DNA from: Anaeromonas frigoriresistens
GTDB taxonomy: Bacteria > Bacillota > Clostridia > Tissierellales > SIT17
Assembly (NCBI RefSeq): GCF_016820655.1
Contig: NZ_WSFT01000029.1
Coordinates: 1-64,000, forward strand
Length of the DNA: 64,000 nucleotides
Direction: 5' to 3'
The notes under the pieces were generated by a model. It searched no databases. It saw only the letters and a program-made list of their open reading frames with translations, and had not been told where the DNA came from. Made by a program: the position numbers and the translations under genes. This document shows positions 16,654 to 25,227 of this stretch, piece by piece (the stretch's first letter is position 1; each line of letters starts with the position of its first letter).

Positions 16654-17131
16654 TGATGATGCTGAATTTATCATAGAAAAATATAATGAAAAATTATCTG
16701 AAACAAATAGATATAAATTAGCTATAGAAACTAAAATCAAGAGTTTAAAAGACAAGCTTAGCAAAGTAAATGATGAGGAGAGAGAAATAATCGAAAGAAG
16801 AGATTCATACTTAGCAGAATACTTTGAAACTATAGATGAGAAGTTTAAGAAGAAGAGTAAGACTCAAGAAAAATATAGATTACCTAGTGGATCTATTGTA
16901 AAGAAATATCCTAATCCTCAATTTAAGAGAAGTGAGGACAAGCTATTAAATTGGATTAAATCGAATGAACTGAATAATTATGTAGAAATAAAAGAAGCTC
17001 CTAAATGGGGAGATCTCAAGAAACTAACTCAAGTAGTTAATGGACAAGTGATATATAAAGAAACCGGAGAAATTATTGAAGGTATAGAGTTAATAGAAAG
17101 ATCTCCAGTATTAGAATTCAAGGAGGAATAG
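16628..17131 (+). CDS. Host-nuclease inhibitor Gam family (Mu Gam-like)
   Basis: 167 residues from ATG 16628, with TAGGAGGGG upstream; TTG 16625 is possible. N-terminal coiled coil (about 10-70), then TQEKYRLPSGSIVKKYPNP and LLNWIKSNELNNYVEIKEAPKWGDLKK, the conserved part of phage Gam proteins. Gam binds DNA ends and shields them from host exonucleases such as RecBCD/AddAB. It begins the recombination block with the Sak4-like ATPase. Confidence 0.75.
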   Translation: MENWKVQNDDDAEFIIEKYNEKLSETNRYKLAIETKIKSLKDKLSKVNDEEREIIERRDSYLAEYFETIDEKFKKKSKTQEKYRLPSGSIVKKYPNPQFKRSEDKLLNWIKSNELNNYVEIKEAPKWGDLKKLTQVVNGQVIYKETGEIIEGIELIERSPVLEFKEE

Positions 17132-17132
17132 T

Positions 17133-17837
17133 ATGAGTTTAGATATTAAAAATGCAACAGATATTAAAAAAACCAAAGGTACTTATCTCATATATGGACC
17201 TCCTGGTATGGGAAAAACTACAACTTTAAAATTCTTACCAGGTAAAACTTTAGTATTAGATGTAGATAGGACAACCAAGGTACTAAAAGGTGAAAAAAAT
17301 ATAGACATACTTAAGATAGACAATATTAATACTTGGGAAGATTGGCAAAATAAGATATTGGAGCTATATGAAAACTACAAAGGGAAATATGACAATATCT
17401 GTGTAGATAATGTATCAGAATTGGAGAGATGTATCTTATCAGATTTAGGTAGCAAAGGTAAAAATAAAGGGGTACCATCCCAAGGAGATTATCAATATAT
17501 GCAATTTAGAATGGTTAATTCTCTAAGATATATGAAAAATTTAGGATCTAATATAATCTGGACTGCTTGGGAAAGTACTGATCTATATACTACATCTGAA
17601 GGACAACAATACAACAGAAGTTATCCTCAAATAAATCAAAAAATAATGAATAATGTTTTAGGTTTATGTGATGTAGTTGCTAAATTAGTAGTTAATTCAG
17701 AAGGAAAAAGAGGGTTTATAATGAGTGCTACTAATAGTGTTTATGCTAAGAATCAAATAGATGATAGAAAAGGATGTTTACAAGAGGAGTTATTTTTAGA
17801 TGAAGCTAAGAGAGTATCAAGCCAATCTGATAAATAA
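17133..17837 (+). CDS. RecA-like phage ATPase (AAA_24 / Sak4-type recombinase)
   Basis: 234 residues. Walker A GPPGMGKTT at about 24-32, Walker B-type strand with NICVDNVSELER, and SNIIWTAWE as the sensor region. Matches phage nucleotide-binding proteins of the AAA_24 group, which includes Sak4 single-strand annealing recombinases. Placed between Gam and the helicase and near an SSB-like protein, as in many Sak4 phages. Confidence 0.75.
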   Translation: MSLDIKNATDIKKTKGTYLIYGPPGMGKTTTLKFLPGKTLVLDVDRTTKVLKGEKNIDILKIDNINTWEDWQNKILELYENYKGKYDNICVDNVSELERCILSDLGSKGKNKGVPSQGDYQYMQFRMVNSLRYMKNLGSNIIWTAWESTDLYTTSEGQQYNRSYPQINQKIMNNVLGLCDVVAKLVVNSEGKRGFIMSATNSVYAKNQIDDRKGCLQEELFLDEAKRVSSQSDK

Positions 17838-19125
17838 AGTAAGAAAAGCTTATATCGAAGGATATAAAAGTCCTTGCATAGTAAGTCCCTGTGGTTCAGG
17901 TAAGTCGGTTATGATTGCAGAAATATCAAAGAAAACTACAGCTAAGAAGAATAGAGTCTTATTCTTAGTTCATAGAAAAGAACTTAAAGACCAAATAAGA
18001 GAAACTTTTGAGTGGTGGGGAGTAGATCTAGATTATGTAGAAATAGGTATGGTTCAAACAATAGTTAGAAGATTAGATAAAACTGAACAACCAAGTTTAA
18101 TAATAACTGATGAAAACCATCACTCTTTAGCAAATAGTTATAAAAAAATATATAAATATTTTCCCAATGCTAGATTAGTAGGTTTTACTGCTACACCTAT
18201 AAGACTTAATGGTGGAGGTTTAGGAGAAATAAATGACAAATTAATTATAGGTCCTACAGTTACTGAATTAATAGAGTGGGGAAATTTAGCACCATTTAAA
18301 TATTATGCTCCTGAGGTAATAGATACTTCTAAATTAAAAGTTAGAAGAGGAGAATATGTATCTAAGGATATAGAGGATCTTTTTGAAAATAAAGCTATTT
18401 GGGGTGATGTAGTTAAGCATTATAAAAAACTGTCTGATGAAAAACAAGCTATATGTTATTGCTCTAGCATTAAACAGAGTAAAAAAATGGAGCAAGAATT
18501 CAATGAAAATGAAATAGTAGCTAAACATATAGATGGTAAAACACCAAAGGCTGAAAGGGATGCAGCTATTGAATATTTTAGACAAGGAAAGATAATGGTC
18601 CTTTGTAATGTTGATTTGATATCAGAAGGATTTGATGTTCCAGATTGTAATACTGCAATTCTACTAAGGCCTACACAATCATTAGCTTTATATATACAAC
18701 AATCAATGAGAGCAATGAGATATAAAGAAGGAAAAACAGCAATAATTATTGACCATGTAGGTAACGTAGGAAGGTTTGGAACCCCTGATCTGGATAGAGA
18801 ATGGAGTTTAAAACCTAAGAAGGGATCCAACTCAACTATAAAGGAAGAAAATCCAGTTAAGCAATGCCAAGAATGTTTCTACACTGTAGAGAGAAAAGTG
18901 AAAATATGTCCTGAATGTGGTTTTGAATTTGGACAAGAAGAGAAAGAAATTGAACAGGTTGAAAGCGAATTAGTTGAAATAGATTCTATTGCAGGGTTTA
19001 CTACTGATTATAGAAAACCTGAGGACTGTAAAAATATGGCCGAGTTATATAAGTTAGCTAAACATAAAGGATATAAACCAGGGTGGGCCTGGTATCAAGG
19101 TAAACTATTAGGGTTTGTAAAGTAG
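17800..19125 (+). CDS. Superfamily 2 DEAD/DEAH-box phage helicase
   Basis: 441 residues; overlaps the preceding gene by 38 bp. Motif I CGSGKS, motif II DENHH, motif III GFTATP, motif VI QQSMRAMRY. A C-terminal zinc finger, CQECFYTVERKVKICPEC, follows, then a short tail. Similar to phage RecG/UvsW-like or type-III-restriction-like helicases in replication modules. Probably works in recombination-dependent replication. Confidence 0.85.
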   Translation: MKLREYQANLINKVRKAYIEGYKSPCIVSPCGSGKSVMIAEISKKTTAKKNRVLFLVHRKELKDQIRETFEWWGVDLDYVEIGMVQTIVRRLDKTEQPSLIITDENHHSLANSYKKIYKYFPNARLVGFTATPIRLNGGGLGEINDKLIIGPTVTELIEWGNLAPFKYYAPEVIDTSKLKVRRGEYVSKDIEDLFENKAIWGDVVKHYKKLSDEKQAICYCSSIKQSKKMEQEFNENEIVAKHIDGKTPKAERDAAIEYFRQGKIMVLCNVDLISEGFDVPDCNTAILLRPTQSLALYIQQSMRAMRYKEGKTAIIIDHVGNVGRFGTPDLDREWSLKPKKGSNSTIKEENPVKQCQECFYTVERKVKICPECGFEFGQEEKEIEQVESELVEIDSIAGFTTDYRKPEDCKNMAELYKLAKHKGYKPGWAWYQGKLLGFVK

Positions 19126-19138
19126 AGGAGGAAGAAAT

Positions 19139-19561
19139 ATGGATTTAATACGTGAAAAAACTGATATTTCTAAGAAAGTATTAGAAATAGACATAGATAG
19201 TCCAATATTTGAAGACATGCTAGAAAATTTAAATAGAGAAATATTGAGAGTAGTAGAAAAAGTATATGAGGAAGAATTTGAAGCTGGAGAGATAACTGTG
19301 AAATTAGCTTTAACTATTCCAACTTCATATAAAGATTATCCAGCTAAGAATGAATTTGGTGAAATGGTTAATAAGACATTTAGTTTTAGAAAACCTCATT
19401 TTGAACATAAGATTACAACTAATTTAAAGAAGCAATTCAAGCAAGAGGGTTTATATACCGAGGAAAAGGAAGTTGTTTTTAAAGATGGCAAATTTGTAGC
19501 TATGCCAATACAAGAGCCACAAACATCACTATTCGATAATAAAAATCAAGGAGGAATGTAA
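19139..19561 (+). CDS. Phage protein of the replication block, unknown function
   Basis: 140 residues. VYEEEFEAGEITVKLALTIP and FRKPHFEHKITTNLKKQ are reminiscent of short conserved phage proteins found beside DUF669 genes. No catalytic motif seen. 13 bp from the helicase and 1 bp from the next gene, so part of the same unit. Confidence 0.65.
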   Translation: MDLIREKTDISKKVLEIDIDSPIFEDMLENLNREILRVVEKVYEEEFEAGEITVKLALTIPTSYKDYPAKNEFGEMVNKTFSFRKPHFEHKITTNLKKQFKQEGLYTEEKEVVFKDGKFVAMPIQEPQTSLFDNKNQGGM

Positions 19562-19562
19562 A

Positions 19563-20048
19563 ATGTCATTTAATTTTGAAGTAGATCATGATGATGTATT
19601 TGAGGGAGGATTAATAGAGGAAGGAACTTATGAAGTTGTAGTACACAAAGCTTTTGAAGATGCTGCAAGGAGTGGTACTATGTTTATCAACTTACATTTG
19701 ATTGTAAGAAATGATATTGAGCAGAAATTTAAAAATAAGTATATATTTGCAAGTATATGGCAGTCAAAACAAACTGGAGAATATCATAAAGGAATGTTAA
19801 ATGCAGTTGCTAAAGCTTTACAAGTTCCAAATGGTAAGAAATTTAATAGCCTAGAAGAACTTCTTAATGAGTTTAAAGGAAGGACTGCTAGAGTAACTGT
19901 AAAGCATGAAGAATATAACGGTAATACGAATGCTAGAGTAAAGTCTTGGGAAGTAAGTAGATTTAAAGATTGTAACCATACTTTTAAAACTAATGATAAT
20001 GAGATACAAGGGTTTACACCAGTAGATGATGATGATATACCATTTTAG
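19563..20048 (+). CDS. DUF669 protein with an SSB-like C-terminal tail
   Basis: 161 residues. The body (FEVDHDDVFEGGLIEEGTYEVVV, GKKFNSLEELLNEFKGRTARVTV) fits DUF669, an OB-like family in phage replication modules. The last residues, VDDDDIPF, copy the acidic tip of bacterial SSB (DDDIPF), which recruits recombination and replication partners. So I infer a phage single-strand DNA-binding protein working with the Sak4-like ATPase and the primase. Confidence 0.72.
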   Translation: MSFNFEVDHDDVFEGGLIEEGTYEVVVHKAFEDAARSGTMFINLHLIVRNDIEQKFKNKYIFASIWQSKQTGEYHKGMLNAVAKALQVPNGKKFNSLEELLNEFKGRTARVTVKHEEYNGNTNARVKSWEVSRFKDCNHTFKTNDNEIQGFTPVDDDDIPF

Positions 20049-20059
20049 GAGTTGATTAA

Positions 20060-22315
20060 ATGATACCCAACGAATTAAAGCAAGTAGATAATTGGTGTGT
20101 TTACAATATAGTTGAAGATAAAGATAGACCAGGAAAAACAAAAAAGATACCTATTAATGCTAAAACCGGTGGGTATGCTCAGAGCAATAATCCATCCACC
20201 TGGTGTGATTATGATACAGCTCTAAAAGCAATAGGGACATATGGAGAGGGGTTAGGTTTCTTCTTCTCTCCTCCTTATTTTGGAGTAGATATTGATGATG
20301 TAGGTAATGCAATAGATAAGTATAAAAATGGAGATACAGATAATATAATATCTGAATTCATATATAGTTTAGGAAGCTATACTGAGTACTCTGTAAGTGG
20401 TAATGGAATTCACATTATATGTAAAGGTAATCTTCCTGAAGGTGGAAGAAGAAAAGCTAATGTTGAGATGTATCAAGAAGGTAGATATTTTATTATGACT
20501 GGAAATATAGCCAGTGAATACACTGAGATAGTTGATTGTACTGAGAATATTAAATATCTACATGCTAAATATATTGGTGGAATAACTGATAAACAAACTG
20601 TAAGAGTTGAAAATCAAGTTCCTTTAGATATTGATGAACAAAAACTAATAGATATAGCTCTAAAATCAAAACAAGGACAAGCTTTCAATACTCTCTACAG
20701 AGGTTTTTGGGATGGTCTATATCCAAGTCAATCAGAAGCAGATTTAGCTTTTTGTAATATGTTAGCTTTTTGGACCGGAAGAGATAAGTTTAAAATGGAT
20801 TCAATATTTAGGAAGAGTGGATTATATAGACCTAAATGGGATAGTAAAAGAGGTCAATCTACTTATGGAAATTATATGTTAGATAGAGCTATAGCTGATT
20901 GTAGAGAAGTATTTACTCCTGGAGATGGAGTAGAAGATTATGGGATTATTATACTTGATAAAAATATTAAAAGATATGCATATGATGATACAGGAAATGC
21001 AGATAGATTTGTAAGTAAATTTCATGATGTAGCTAGGTATAGTTATATTGATAGAGGTTGGTATTATTATAATGGTCGGAAATGGAAGTTTGATAACTCA
21101 GGATATATAAAGGGACTAACTGAAAAAGTTATTAAGGATATGAAAATGGAGTTAGCATATTGTGAAGATGAAGAACAGGAAAAACAGTTTTTAAAACATC
21201 TTAAGTACACAAGAAATAACAGAGGTAAGACAAACATGATCAAAGAGTCAGAACATAGATTATCAATTTTACCTAAAGAATTTGATAAAAAGAAAGATAT
21301 ATTTAATGTAATGAACGGAGTTATTTCATTGAGAGATGGAAGTATTTCAGAACATGATCACAGCCAGCATCTATCAAAAATTTCATATGTAGAATATACA
21401 GATACAATAGATGCTCCTATGTGGACTGAGTTTTTAAACCAGATATTCGATAATGATCAGGAGCTTATAGAGTATATTCAAAAAGCTATAGGTTATTCAA
21501 TATCAGGAAGCACTAAAGAACAATGTGTATTCTTTTGTTATGGGAATGGTAGGAATGGAAAGTCTACCTTTTTAGATATAATTGCAGCAATAATGGGAGA
21601 TTATGCAACTAATATTCAACCAGAAACAATAATGGTAAAAAATCAGCAAGGTAGTGCTAATAGTGATATTGCAAGACTAAAAGGAGCTAGATTTGTAACA
21701 ACTGTAGAACCTAATGAAGGAGCTAGAATTAATGAGGGTTTATTAAAGCAGCTTACTGGTGGAGATACAGTTACAGCTAGACATCTATATGGTAAAGAGT
21801 TTGAATTTGAACCAGAGTTTAAATTATGGATGAGTACTAATCATAAACCTATAATTCGTGGTAGAGATTTAGGTATCTGGAGAAGAATGCACCTAATACC
21901 ATTCACAGTACAGATCCCAGATGAGAAAGTAGATAAGAACTTAAAATATAAGCTTAAGAAAGAACTAACTGGAATATTAAACTGGGCAGTTGAAGGGTGT
22001 ATGAAATGGCAGAGAGAGGGACTGAAGATGCCTGAAGCTGTTCAAGATGCAGTCAAAGAGTATAAGTCAGAAATGGATGTTATTTCTGCTTTCTTAGAGG
22101 ATTGTACAGAGAGAGGTCCAGGAGCTGTAAAAGCAAGTGAATTATATAAATCTTATATTAATTGGGCTGATGAAAACAATGAATATAAGATGAGTAATAC
22201 AAAGTTTGGTAAGGAAATATCATTGAGATTTAATAAAGTGAAAAAAAGACAAGGAATTTTTTATGAAGGAGTTAGATTACATGATGATAGTAAACCATAC
22301 TCTATAAATTGGTAA
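20060..22315 (+). CDS. Phage primase-helicase (D5/P4 family)
   Basis: 751 residues. N-terminal primase-polymerase-like region (about 1-180) with GLGFFFSPPYFGVDIDDV and SVSGNGIHIICKG, then the D5_N region (about 330-450), and an SF3-type helicase with Walker A CYGNGRNGKST (about 495) and STNHKPIIRGRDLGIWRR as sensor/arginine finger. C-terminal winged-helix-like tail. Such proteins prime and unwind phage or plasmid origins. Inverted pairs of 10-bp repeats lie immediately downstream. Confidence 0.9.
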   Translation: MIPNELKQVDNWCVYNIVEDKDRPGKTKKIPINAKTGGYAQSNNPSTWCDYDTALKAIGTYGEGLGFFFSPPYFGVDIDDVGNAIDKYKNGDTDNIISEFIYSLGSYTEYSVSGNGIHIICKGNLPEGGRRKANVEMYQEGRYFIMTGNIASEYTEIVDCTENIKYLHAKYIGGITDKQTVRVENQVPLDIDEQKLIDIALKSKQGQAFNTLYRGFWDGLYPSQSEADLAFCNMLAFWTGRDKFKMDSIFRKSGLYRPKWDSKRGQSTYGNYMLDRAIADCREVFTPGDGVEDYGIIILDKNIKRYAYDDTGNADRFVSKFHDVARYSYIDRGWYYYNGRKWKFDNSGYIKGLTEKVIKDMKMELAYCEDEEQEKQFLKHLKYTRNNRGKTNMIKESEHRLSILPKEFDKKKDIFNVMNGVISLRDGSISEHDHSQHLSKISYVEYTDTIDAPMWTEFLNQIFDNDQELIEYIQKAIGYSISGSTKEQCVFFCYGNGRNGKSTFLDIIAAIMGDYATNIQPETIMVKNQQGSANSDIARLKGARFVTTVEPNEGARINEGLLKQLTGGDTVTARHLYGKEFEFEPEFKLWMSTNHKPIIRGRDLGIWRRMHLIPFTVQIPDEKVDKNLKYKLKKELTGILNWAVEGCMKWQREGLKMPEAVQDAVKEYKSEMDVISAFLEDCTERGPGAVKASELYKSYINWADENNEYKMSNTKFGKEISLRFNKVKKRQGIFYEGVRLHDDSKPYSINW

Positions 22316-22319
22316 AAGT

Positions 22320-22425
22320 GTGTAGGGTTGTGTAGGGTTTAAACCATTTTCATATAACTTTTTATATTTTAATTTCTCTATAGGGACTTTATAGAAAACC
22401 CCTTCAACTATACACAACTATACAC
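22320..22425. repeat. Two inverted pairs of 10-bp repeats, candidate replication origin
   Basis: GTGTAGGGTT occurs twice in tandem at 22320-22339. AACTATACAC, the reverse complement of GTGTATAGTT, occurs twice in tandem at 22406-22425. The two units differ in two of ten bases. The AT-rich 66 bp between them could melt. Position after the D5 primase gene suggests iterons of the phage origin; an RNA hairpin is the alternative. Confidence 0.45.
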
Positions 22426-22521
22426 AAGTAAGTTAAATACAATATTAGAGAGGTTTTTACATCTTTAGAAAATAGTATAAAAATTAAAATAATGTATTAT
22501 TATGGAAGGTGAAATTGAAAA

Positions 22522-22836
22522 ATGAGAGAAAAAGATATACAAAATGAGATTAGATTAGCTCTTAGAGATATAGCAGTAGTTTTTAGAATAAACGTTGGTA
22601 CTTTTATGAGTGATACTGGAAAAATGGTATCAACTGGTGTACCTAAAGGTTTTTCAGATTTATTTGGTGTAAGAAAATTAGATGGTAAAGCATTTTTTAT
22701 AGAAGTTAAGAATGAAAAAGGTAGGACAAGTAAATACCAAGATAATTTCCTTAAAAAAATGAAAGAATCTGGAGCTATAGTGGGGGTGGCCAGAAGTGGA
22801 TCAGAAGCAATTAAAATTATTAAAGAAGAAATATAA
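22522..22836 (+). CDS. VRR-NUC nuclease
   Basis: 104 residues, the typical size of stand-alone phage VRR-NUC (PD-(D/E)xK) enzymes. Key residues: Asp of GFSDLFGV, FIEVKNEKG (E-x-K) and Q of KYQDNFL. Probably resolves branched replication or recombination DNA. ATG with GGAAGGTG upstream. About 200 bp separate it from the primase gene. Confidence 0.88.
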   Translation: MREKDIQNEIRLALRDIAVVFRINVGTFMSDTGKMVSTGVPKGFSDLFGVRKLDGKAFFIEVKNEKGRTSKYQDNFLKKMKESGAIVGVARSGSEAIKIIKEEI

Positions 22837-23023
22837 CGAAGCTTTAATTAGATTTAATAAGATGGAAGCTTGGTGCAAGACTGCTACTCCTGAAGAACAA
22901 AAAAAACATTATGGAAATGTTATTAAAGTTATTAATGATTGCAGCAACTTACTTAATGAAATTAAAAAATATGATAAGTTCGTATGTGCGAATGAAGTGA
23001 TATACGGATTTAAGGAGGTTTAG
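22796..23023 (+). CDS. Small phage protein, unknown function
   Basis: 75 residues from GTG 22796, overlapping the nuclease gene by 41 bp; ATG 22861 is another possible start. Helical, with KMEAWCKTATPEEQKKHYGNVI. No domain recognised. Confidence 0.5.
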   Translation: MDQKQLKLLKKKYNEALIRFNKMEAWCKTATPEEQKKHYGNVIKVINDCSNLLNEIKKYDKFVCANEVIYGFKEV

Positions 23024-23026
23024 ATA

Positions 23027-23221
23027 GTGAAAGAATATGCATTGTATAAAGGTGAGGATTTATTAGCTATGGGAACTATACCAGAATTAGCTAAAAGAAT
23101 GGGAGTTCAAAAAGATAGTATGGCATATTACAGAACGAAGGCCTATCAAAATAGACTTAAAAGAAGAAATGCAATGAATGGAAATGTAAGAATGTTGGTT
23201 GAGTTAGATGAGGAGGAATAA
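23027..23221 (+). CDS. Small phage protein, possible DNA-binding
   Basis: 64 residues from GTG 23027, with AAGGAGGT upstream. Pattern MKEYALYKGEDLLAMGTIPELAKRMGVQKDSM contains a short helix-turn-helix-like segment (TIPELAKRMGVQKDSMAYY). It is a frequent small phage protein with no assigned role. Confidence 0.65.
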   Translation: MKEYALYKGEDLLAMGTIPELAKRMGVQKDSMAYYRTKAYQNRLKRRNAMNGNVRMLVELDEEE

Positions 23222-23224
23222 TAG

Positions 23225-23377
23225 ATGGTAGGTAGGCAATGTAACCAATGTTGTTTTTATAAGAAAAAAATATTCAGGTTTTTATTTAAAGGCTGGAATA
23301 AAGGTAAATGTACAAGGATAGGTATTAAAGGCAAAAAAGGTGTATGTTGGATGGAAAAATGCGAGGGTGAATATTAA
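23225..23377 (+). CDS. Cys-rich mini-protein, likely zinc-binding
   Basis: 50 residues. Cys at positions 6, 9, 10, 29, 41 and 46 (CNQCC, GKCT, VCWMEKC), basic. The start ATG lies 5 bases from the preceding stop, with GAGGAGG near. No family recognised. Probably an early regulatory or nucleic-acid-binding peptide. Confidence 0.55.
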   Translation: MVGRQCNQCCFYKKKIFRFLFKGWNKGKCTRIGIKGKKGVCWMEKCEGEY

Positions 23378-23394
23378 GAGGAGGTCTATGAAGA

Positions 23395-23748
23395 ATGAAT
23401 ATAAATAAGCTAAGTCTAGAAGCACATTTAAATGCAAAGAATAAAGGATTCCACGATATGGAGTTAAGAATACTTAGGAAAATGAAAGAAATTTTTGATG
23501 AAGAAGAAATAGCTGCAGTAAAGGATGCATTCAGAAGTCAAAGAATAGCATTAATAGCAAGTGAAGTATTAGAATCACTTCAAGAACTGAGAAAAGATAA
23601 CTATGATAATCATTTAACTGAATTAGGAGATACAGTAATTAGAATTGGTGATTACTTTGGAAGAGAGGATATAAATTTAGAATCAGTTATAGAAGAAAAG
23701 ATGGAATTTAATAAAACTAGGGACAAGCTTCATGGAAAGAGATTCTAA
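23395..23748 (+). CDS. MazG-like nucleotide pyrophosphohydrolase family protein
   Basis: 117 residues. All-alpha MazG signature: IASEVLESLQELRKD, LTELGDTVIRIGDYFGRE and EEKMEFNKTRDKLHGKRF, the last being a hallmark of phage MazG-like proteins. May remove modified or signalling nucleotides during infection. Followed by a coupled TAATG start. Confidence 0.8.
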   Translation: MNINKLSLEAHLNAKNKGFHDMELRILRKMKEIFDEEEIAAVKDAFRSQRIALIASEVLESLQELRKDNYDNHLTELGDTVIRIGDYFGREDINLESVIEEKMEFNKTRDKLHGKRF

Positions 23749-23918
23749 TGATAGCTGAACTTATTCCTTATAAATCATTTAAGGAAAAGATTAAGATAGT
23801 AAGAGAAGAACAAAAGAAAAACAGGTACATTGAAATTTGGGAAAATAGTATATATTCAGCAACTAAATTTTCAGAAATGGGGGTAGAGGATGAAGAATAT
23901 AAAGGACAAATATTATAA
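23748..23918 (+). CDS. Small phage protein, unknown function
   Basis: 56 residues (MIAELIPYKSFKEKIKIV to EYKGQIL). The start overlaps the MazG-like stop (TAATG) and the end overlaps the next gene by 29 bp, so it is probably translated by coupling. No domain recognised. Confidence 0.5.
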   Translation: MIAELIPYKSFKEKIKIVREEQKKNRYIEIWENSIYSATKFSEMGVEDEEYKGQIL

Positions 23919-24360
23919 AGCAACTGAGAAAGCATTATATAATTATTCACATTTTAAAATAAATATTATCAATATGAAGGAAGAGTTAGAGAGTTTAAAA
24001 GATGATGATGGAGTAGGAGCAATAAGCTATGAAGGTGAAAAGACAAGTGAAACTTTTAAGATTAATCGTCAAGTAGAAGATCAATCGATAAGAAATATTA
24101 ATAAAGAAAAATATCTTAGAATGAAGATCAAATTAACTGAAAATGAAATAAGAAAAATAGATAGAGCATTAGAAGGTCTGACGGAAAAAGAAAGAAAGAT
24201 AATAGAATTAAGATATATGAAAGGCTATCAATGGTTTAATATAGCATATGAAGTTCAATATAATGAAAGATACTGCAGAACAATAAAAAGATGTGCTATT
24301 GAAAATGTAGCAAAATCATTATATGGAATGACAGCCGTTTTTGAGCCGGATTTTCCATAA
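23890..24360 (+). CDS. Late transcription activator (ArpU/RinA-like, sigma-70 region 4-like HTH)
   Basis: 156 residues. The C-terminal part LTEKERKIIELRYMKGYQWFNIAYEVQYNERYCRTIKRCAI is a sigma region-4-like helix-turn-helix as in the ArpU/RinA phage late regulators. N-terminal half helical. It stands at the end of the early operon just before a terminator and the packaging genes, where late activators usually sit. Confidence 0.8.
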   Translation: MKNIKDKYYKATEKALYNYSHFKINIINMKEELESLKDDDGVGAISYEGEKTSETFKINRQVEDQSIRNINKEKYLRMKIKLTENEIRKIDRALEGLTEKERKIIELRYMKGYQWFNIAYEVQYNERYCRTIKRCAIENVAKSLYGMTAVFEPDFP

Positions 24361-24418
24361 TAAATGTGTTATTGTATTAATAGAGATACCAAGACAAAAT
24401 CTCTTCTTCAATACAGAG

Positions 24419-24447
24419 AAACCGATCCAGAAGTGGATCGGTTTTTT
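24419..24447 (+). terminator. Terminator at the end of the early operon
   Basis: AACCGATCC pairs with GGATCGGTT across AGAAGTG, followed by TTTT. It may be the point where late transcription is antiterminated or restarted. Confidence 0.85.
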
Positions 24448-24469
24448 ATTATACTGAGAAGGTGAAATT

Positions 24470-24586
24470 ATGAAATATACAAATAAAAAATTTGATGAAA
24501 GTAAGTGTAACGGTTGCACTTGGTTAAAATATATTAATGAAACAACTTCTTATTGTTTATGGCCAAAGTGTATAAAACATAAATAA
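24470..24586 (+). CDS. Cys-rich mini-protein, likely zinc-binding
   Basis: 38 residues with Cys13, Cys16, Cys29 and Cys34 (CNGC, then YCLWPKC), a plausible four-Cys zinc knuckle. GAGAAGGTG upstream. Lies directly behind the early terminator. Function unknown. Confidence 0.5.
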   Translation: MKYTNKKFDESKCNGCTWLKYINETTSYCLWPKCIKHK

Positions 24587-24615
24587 TTTGGAGGAAAATT
24601 CCTTTCTATAGAGAA
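24581..24615 (+). repeat. Left copy of the repeat flanking the HEPN-like gene
   Basis: Shares the pattern AAATAA..TGGAGGA..ATTCCTTTCTAT..AGAA with 25226-25260. Overlaps the stop codon of the preceding mini-gene. The inner part can form a small hairpin (AGGAA/TTCCT). Confidence 0.6.
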
Positions 24616-24639
24616 TAAACAAAATAGGAGGAGAGAGTA

Positions 24640-25227
24640 ATGAATAAAGAAAGGTTTAATAAATATTACAAGAATGAATCAGAATTCATATATACAGTAT
24701 CAAAGGAACACCTTTATAACTTGAAAGAACTTATTTCTATACTCAATGATAATTATAAAAATAATAAGTGTTTGGGGATAGATAACTTATCAAATGATAT
24801 CTTTCAATGGACATTATCTGAATCTTTAGTTTTAAAATCATATGCTTTATTAGAAAAAACTATGATAAAACTTTGTAGACTGTGTGAAACATTGCTTGAA
24901 ATTGATTTAGGAGTGGAAGATTTATATGGTAAAGGTATAGTTAGATCTGCTACTTACTTAGAAAAAGTGATTGGTTTTGATAATGTGAAATCAAATAAAT
25001 GGAATGAAATAAAACAGTGGGGAAGAATAAGAAATTTGATTATACATAATGGAGGAGAAGTTGATAATACTGAAGTTAATAAAATTAAAACTACTGTATA
25101 TGTAGATGAAGATATATTTGGTAATTTTATAAGTATAGATTACAGGGATGTTTTGTCATTCATAGATGTTCTCGAAAGTTATTTAGAATATTTGTTTTCT
25201 CTAGAACCTAAATCAGACAAAAAATAA
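24640..25227 (+). CDS. HEPN-like protein with RNxxxH motif, candidate defence or exclusion gene
   Basis: 195 residues, strongly helical. The segment WNEIKQWGRIRNLIIHNGG holds Arg131-Asn132-x3-His136, the RX4-6H motif of HEPN ribonucleases. The helix before it (LVLKSYALLEKTMIKLCRL) fits the first long HEPN helix. HEPN proteins are common in abortive infection and toxin-antitoxin systems; some are inactive scaffolds. No antitoxin gene is obvious beside it. It sits alone in a pocket between two near-identical leader repeats, which marks it as a late-acquired cargo gene. The RNase function is inferred from the motif only. Confidence 0.6.
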   Translation: MNKERFNKYYKNESEFIYTVSKEHLYNLKELISILNDNYKNNKCLGIDNLSNDIFQWTLSESLVLKSYALLEKTMIKLCRLCETLLEIDLGVEDLYGKGIVRSATYLEKVIGFDNVKSNKWNEIKQWGRIRNLIIHNGGEVDNTEVNKIKTTVYVDEDIFGNFISIDYRDVLSFIDVLESYLEYLFSLEPKSDKK

